A DNA stretch of 64,000 bases from assembly GCA_029204225.1 (NCBI GenBank), contig CM055099.1, positions 67,169,852 to 67,233,851 on the forward strand, given 5' to 3'. Positions 61,355 to 64,000 of this stretch are shown piece by piece; within the stretch, counting starts at the first letter, position 1, and every line of letters starts with the position of its first letter. Origin of the DNA: Diphasiastrum complanatum. Lineage: Eukaryota > Streptophyta > Lycopodiopsida > Lycopodiales > Lycopodiaceae. Under the pieces are notes generated by a model, which was not told the origin of the DNA, did not search any database, and was given only the letters and a program-made list of their open reading frames with translations. The translations under genes and the position numbers were made by a program.

Positions 61355-64000
61355 AGCTTTATTAATGTCTTTTCCATGCCAAAAGGCATATAAGACAAAT
61401 AAGTACATATCAGTATGTGGACCATCTGGGAGCGTATGAAAAACGTCTCCAAAACTGAAAGAAAAGCATATATAATAAATCTAAACACAAATACCAAAAT
61501 GGGAGCGTATAAAACGTCTCCAAACTGTAATAAAGAAAACATCTAGAACAGACTAAAATAGACACGTATGTGAGAATGTGTGTGCATACTAATCCTATGT
61601 ATCTATGTCAAGATGTCAAGACTGTGAAGACTGTGCTGCGGCTGCTGTGCTGATACTGTAAAAAGATGTAATGCAAGCCACAACCTGAGAAAGCATTGGA
61701 GTCTGATGGCGTCGTCTGTGAACATGAGCATGCGTAACAGTAGCACACTTCTGTGTAGGATGTCTGGTGAGCCTGGTAGGAATATGCTGGTGGGTAGTAC
61801 ACTTGTCTCTGATCTCTGTGAGCATGTGAGCGGCTATCATCCTCGTCGCCATCATAATCCTCATCCCCAGGCACTAAAACACGCGATCTCCGCCTAGTAA
61901 AGAATGAAGTAATCAATGGCCGTGAGGTAAAATGCTGGGATGCCCCGTATAAATCTCTCCGTAGTATGAACATCTCGCGTATCATCAGAGCAACACATCG
62001 TGGGTCCTCATATGCTACAAGAGAGCGTAGAGTGGTAGGCATGTCTTGAAATAGGCAATGATACCGCCCTCTGATCTCATAGTATACAGGGCATCGAAAG
62101 ATAAAGTGCTCCTCAGACTCCACCTCATCTAGAGAGCATAACTGGCAAATCCACTACTCTCTAGGAATACCATGAAATCTCCCAGTCTCAATAGCTAGCT
62201 GATGAGAAGACACTCTAAGCTGTCCCAGTGTGAATCTGAGGCAATTGATAGTCCCGAATCCAAATAACATGGCATAACCGGGGTCCCTAACGTATCCAGC
62301 TCCAAGAAATGGGTCTGGTAAAAAGCTGATTTGACCCCAAGCTAGTTACGCCAAGTCCTCTCTAGATATGCGCGATAGAGGAATCGTCGGATATACTGAT
62401 GGGTGCCTGAGGGAAGCTCTGTGAGAGATACCAAATGAGTCGAGTAGGAGGTGAGATGCCTGAGAGAACCATGATAGCCTGTAGCCCTGATCATGAAGAT
62501 GCTGCGAGGAGGATAGTGCAACCTGTATGTATCGTCTGTATGTCTCTGCTAACGCCTGTATCCTCAATATGTAGGTGATGAGATGTAAAGATGCCTCGGT
62601 CTGTAAAGGTGGAATTGCAAACTCGGCCAAGAGAATCTTATGTGGAACAGAAGGCTTCGCTCGAATCAACCGAGCTAGCATGGTGGTCTGTAATCGTGAA
62701 AGACTGGCCCAGTGTGAAGAGGGGAGACCTGTACACCAAGCCTCTGTCGCATATAAAGCCGTGGGAGTGACAATGGTATCAAAGAGGCGACACTTACTGC
62801 GAGCATCATGGATGGACTTCCGGAAACAAAATCGCTCTAGCTGAACAAGGGAGGCATGTCCCTTCCCCAATCGAGTGGTGGCGTCGGACCTGAGAAAAGG
62901 ATCCCCAGGTATGTGTAGGAAGGGACCACCTCTAGAACTTGTCCACCCAAAGTAAGCTCCTGTCGCTGCATGAATGCTCGGGAAGTGTTGAAGACCATAA
63001 CCTTGGTCTTCCCAATGTTCACCCCTAGGCCCCATCTGATGCAAAACTCATGCAAGCAATCCAACTGTCGCTGTAGACCCTCTCTGGTCGGTGAGACCAA
63101 TACCACATCATCGGCATAAAGGAGGATGGCAATCAAGATGTCCCCCAGCCTACAATCAGCACCACCACACCGTGTAATGACCCGCTCCAACTCATCAATA
63201 TACAAGCCAAAGAGGACTGGTGAGAGGGAGCAACCTTGCTTCACCCCAATAGTGCTCCAAATGTGATCAGATATGCCACTACTATGCCGGAAACATCCTA
63301 GGACACGCTCATAAAGTGCCATCACAACAAGAATGATCTCAGTGGAGAAGCCAAGGTCTCGGAGTCTCTGGATGAGCAATGAGCGAGGAACAGAATCAAA
63401 GGCTTTCCTGAAGTCCACAAAACAACAGTATACCCTCTCACTTCTGTGCTTAGCCTCCTCAATCAAGGGCCGCAATGTGAAGATGTGATCTGCAGTAGAA
63501 TAATGGGCTCGAAAACCTGCCTGACCCATGGCATGTAGTTTCCTAGTTTTTGCTTCTGTGCTCACAACAGACTGTAGTATAGTACCATATAGTTTCACCA
63601 GGACATGCCCAATCATGATGGTGCGATAGTTACTCGGAATCATGGGGTCACCATTCTTATGGGATGGGGTGGATAATGTTAGTGCACCATAGGGGGATGG
63701 GAAGCCGGAAACAACTGCGGAGTTAAGAAGGGTGGCTATAGTGGGGGCGAGTAAGTCAAAGGCATGGGAAAGGAGTTCAGATTCAAGGTCTTCAATATCT
63801 CTGGCTTTGTGGGACTTCATCTTCTTAATGGCAGCAAGTACCATGTCAGATGTGAAGAAGGAGAATTCAGATGGTCGTGGAGATATAGAGATAGGCGAGT
63901 CGGTAGGGACGGTGCTTCAAGAACAGGAGATCTGCTCTCATTTGGTCAGCTTCCCAAGAGGAAAAGAGTTCAGTTGATTTGGAGGGAGTGTAGAGAATGG
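61355..64000 (-). mobile_element. LINE inserted antisense in RAD50 intron 3, 5' end outside the window
   Basis: Non-LTR element on the minus strand: RT (63844 and beyond to ~62880), C-terminal domain, zinc finger near 62110, 3' UTR, and an end with ATTAATAAAGC before the pyrimidine tail. No LTRs. The last ~60 bases match the ORF1-only element at 4.3-5.7 kb. Confidence 0.88.
61608..64000 (-). pseudogene. LINE ORF2: reverse transcriptase and zinc-finger tail
   Basis: A 335-codon open stretch (63844-62837) reads IKKMKSHKARDIEDL, GQAGFRAHYSTADHIFTLRP, VYCCFVDFRKAFDSVPR (the F-x-D-x-x-K-A-F-D block) and IGVKQGCSLSPVLFGLYIDE. ILLYADDVVLVSPTREG (catalytic YADD), LGVNIGKTKVMVFNTSR and SYTYLGILFSG follow. 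A frameshift at ~62880 leads to a 233-codon open stretch (ATEAWCTGLPSSHW and on). A further break precedes ICQLCSLDEVESEEHFIFRC, a C-x2-C...H-x4-C finger common near LINE ORF2 ends. The RT core is unbroken, but the frameshift would prevent a complete protein. The endonuclease would lie beyond 64000. Confidence 0.88.

Overview
The window looks like nuclear DNA of a land plant with a large, repeat-rich genome. Only two pieces of ordinary host genes are recognisable. One is the first three coding exons of RAD50 (59252-60176, + strand), whose third intron runs past the right edge. The other is a lone terminal exon of the Arp2/3 subunit ARPC3 (21685-21830, +). Both read as plant-type proteins. Long introns, dense (GA)n/(CT)n tracts and many Ty1/copia elements would suit a fern, lycophyte or gymnosperm. 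This placement is an inference, and I cannot name the species.

Layout. 1-745: gag start, primer-binding site (PBS) and 5' LTR of a minus-strand copia element (family 1). 3.5-4.25 kb: copia relics. 4.3-5.7 kb: a LINE derivative carrying only ORF1, with (GA)n on both sides. 5.8-8.3 kb: AT-rich DNA with a possible Gypsy/caulimovirid-type pol relic. 8.5-9.3 kb: an unusual array of a ~20-bp motif in both orientations, interleaved with G-boxes. 9.9-12.5 kb: a decayed multi-exon gene of a transposase-like type I cannot name (-). 12.9-17.3 kb: decayed copia pol. 17.7-19.3 kb: a Gypsy-like gag start next to short inverted-repeat modules. 19.4-19.6 kb: a probable tRNA-derived SINE (-). 20.1-20.65 kb: a duplicated microsatellite-bearing module. 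23.05-38.4 kb: a nested copia cluster. There a gag-less family-4 element (-, 23777-28796) sits inside the integrase of family-3 element 3a (+), which faces element 3b (-) tail to tail; scrambled gag/protease and LTR pieces lie between them. 38.4-39.6 kb: a chimeric ORF running into copia RT. 43.7-45.9 kb: a chromovirus-like Gypsy (-). 45.9-49.7 kb: a family-1 copia element (+) inserted in the gag of another copia element (-, to about 51.7 kb). 51.86-58.07 kb: two complementary halves of one copia family in opposite orientation, with matching 5-bp flanks. This is best read as one element whose 3' half was inverted. 59.25-64 kb: RAD50 5' exons, with an antisense LINE in intron 3.

Almost every transposon ORF is broken by stops, frameshifts or internal deletions. 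The elements look immobile, although several lineages kept paired LTRs, PBSs and polypurine tracts. The more notable signals are structural: the inverted split element, the ORF1-only LINE in (GA)n, the 8.5-9.3 kb motif array, and short motifs shared by the LTRs of different copia families.
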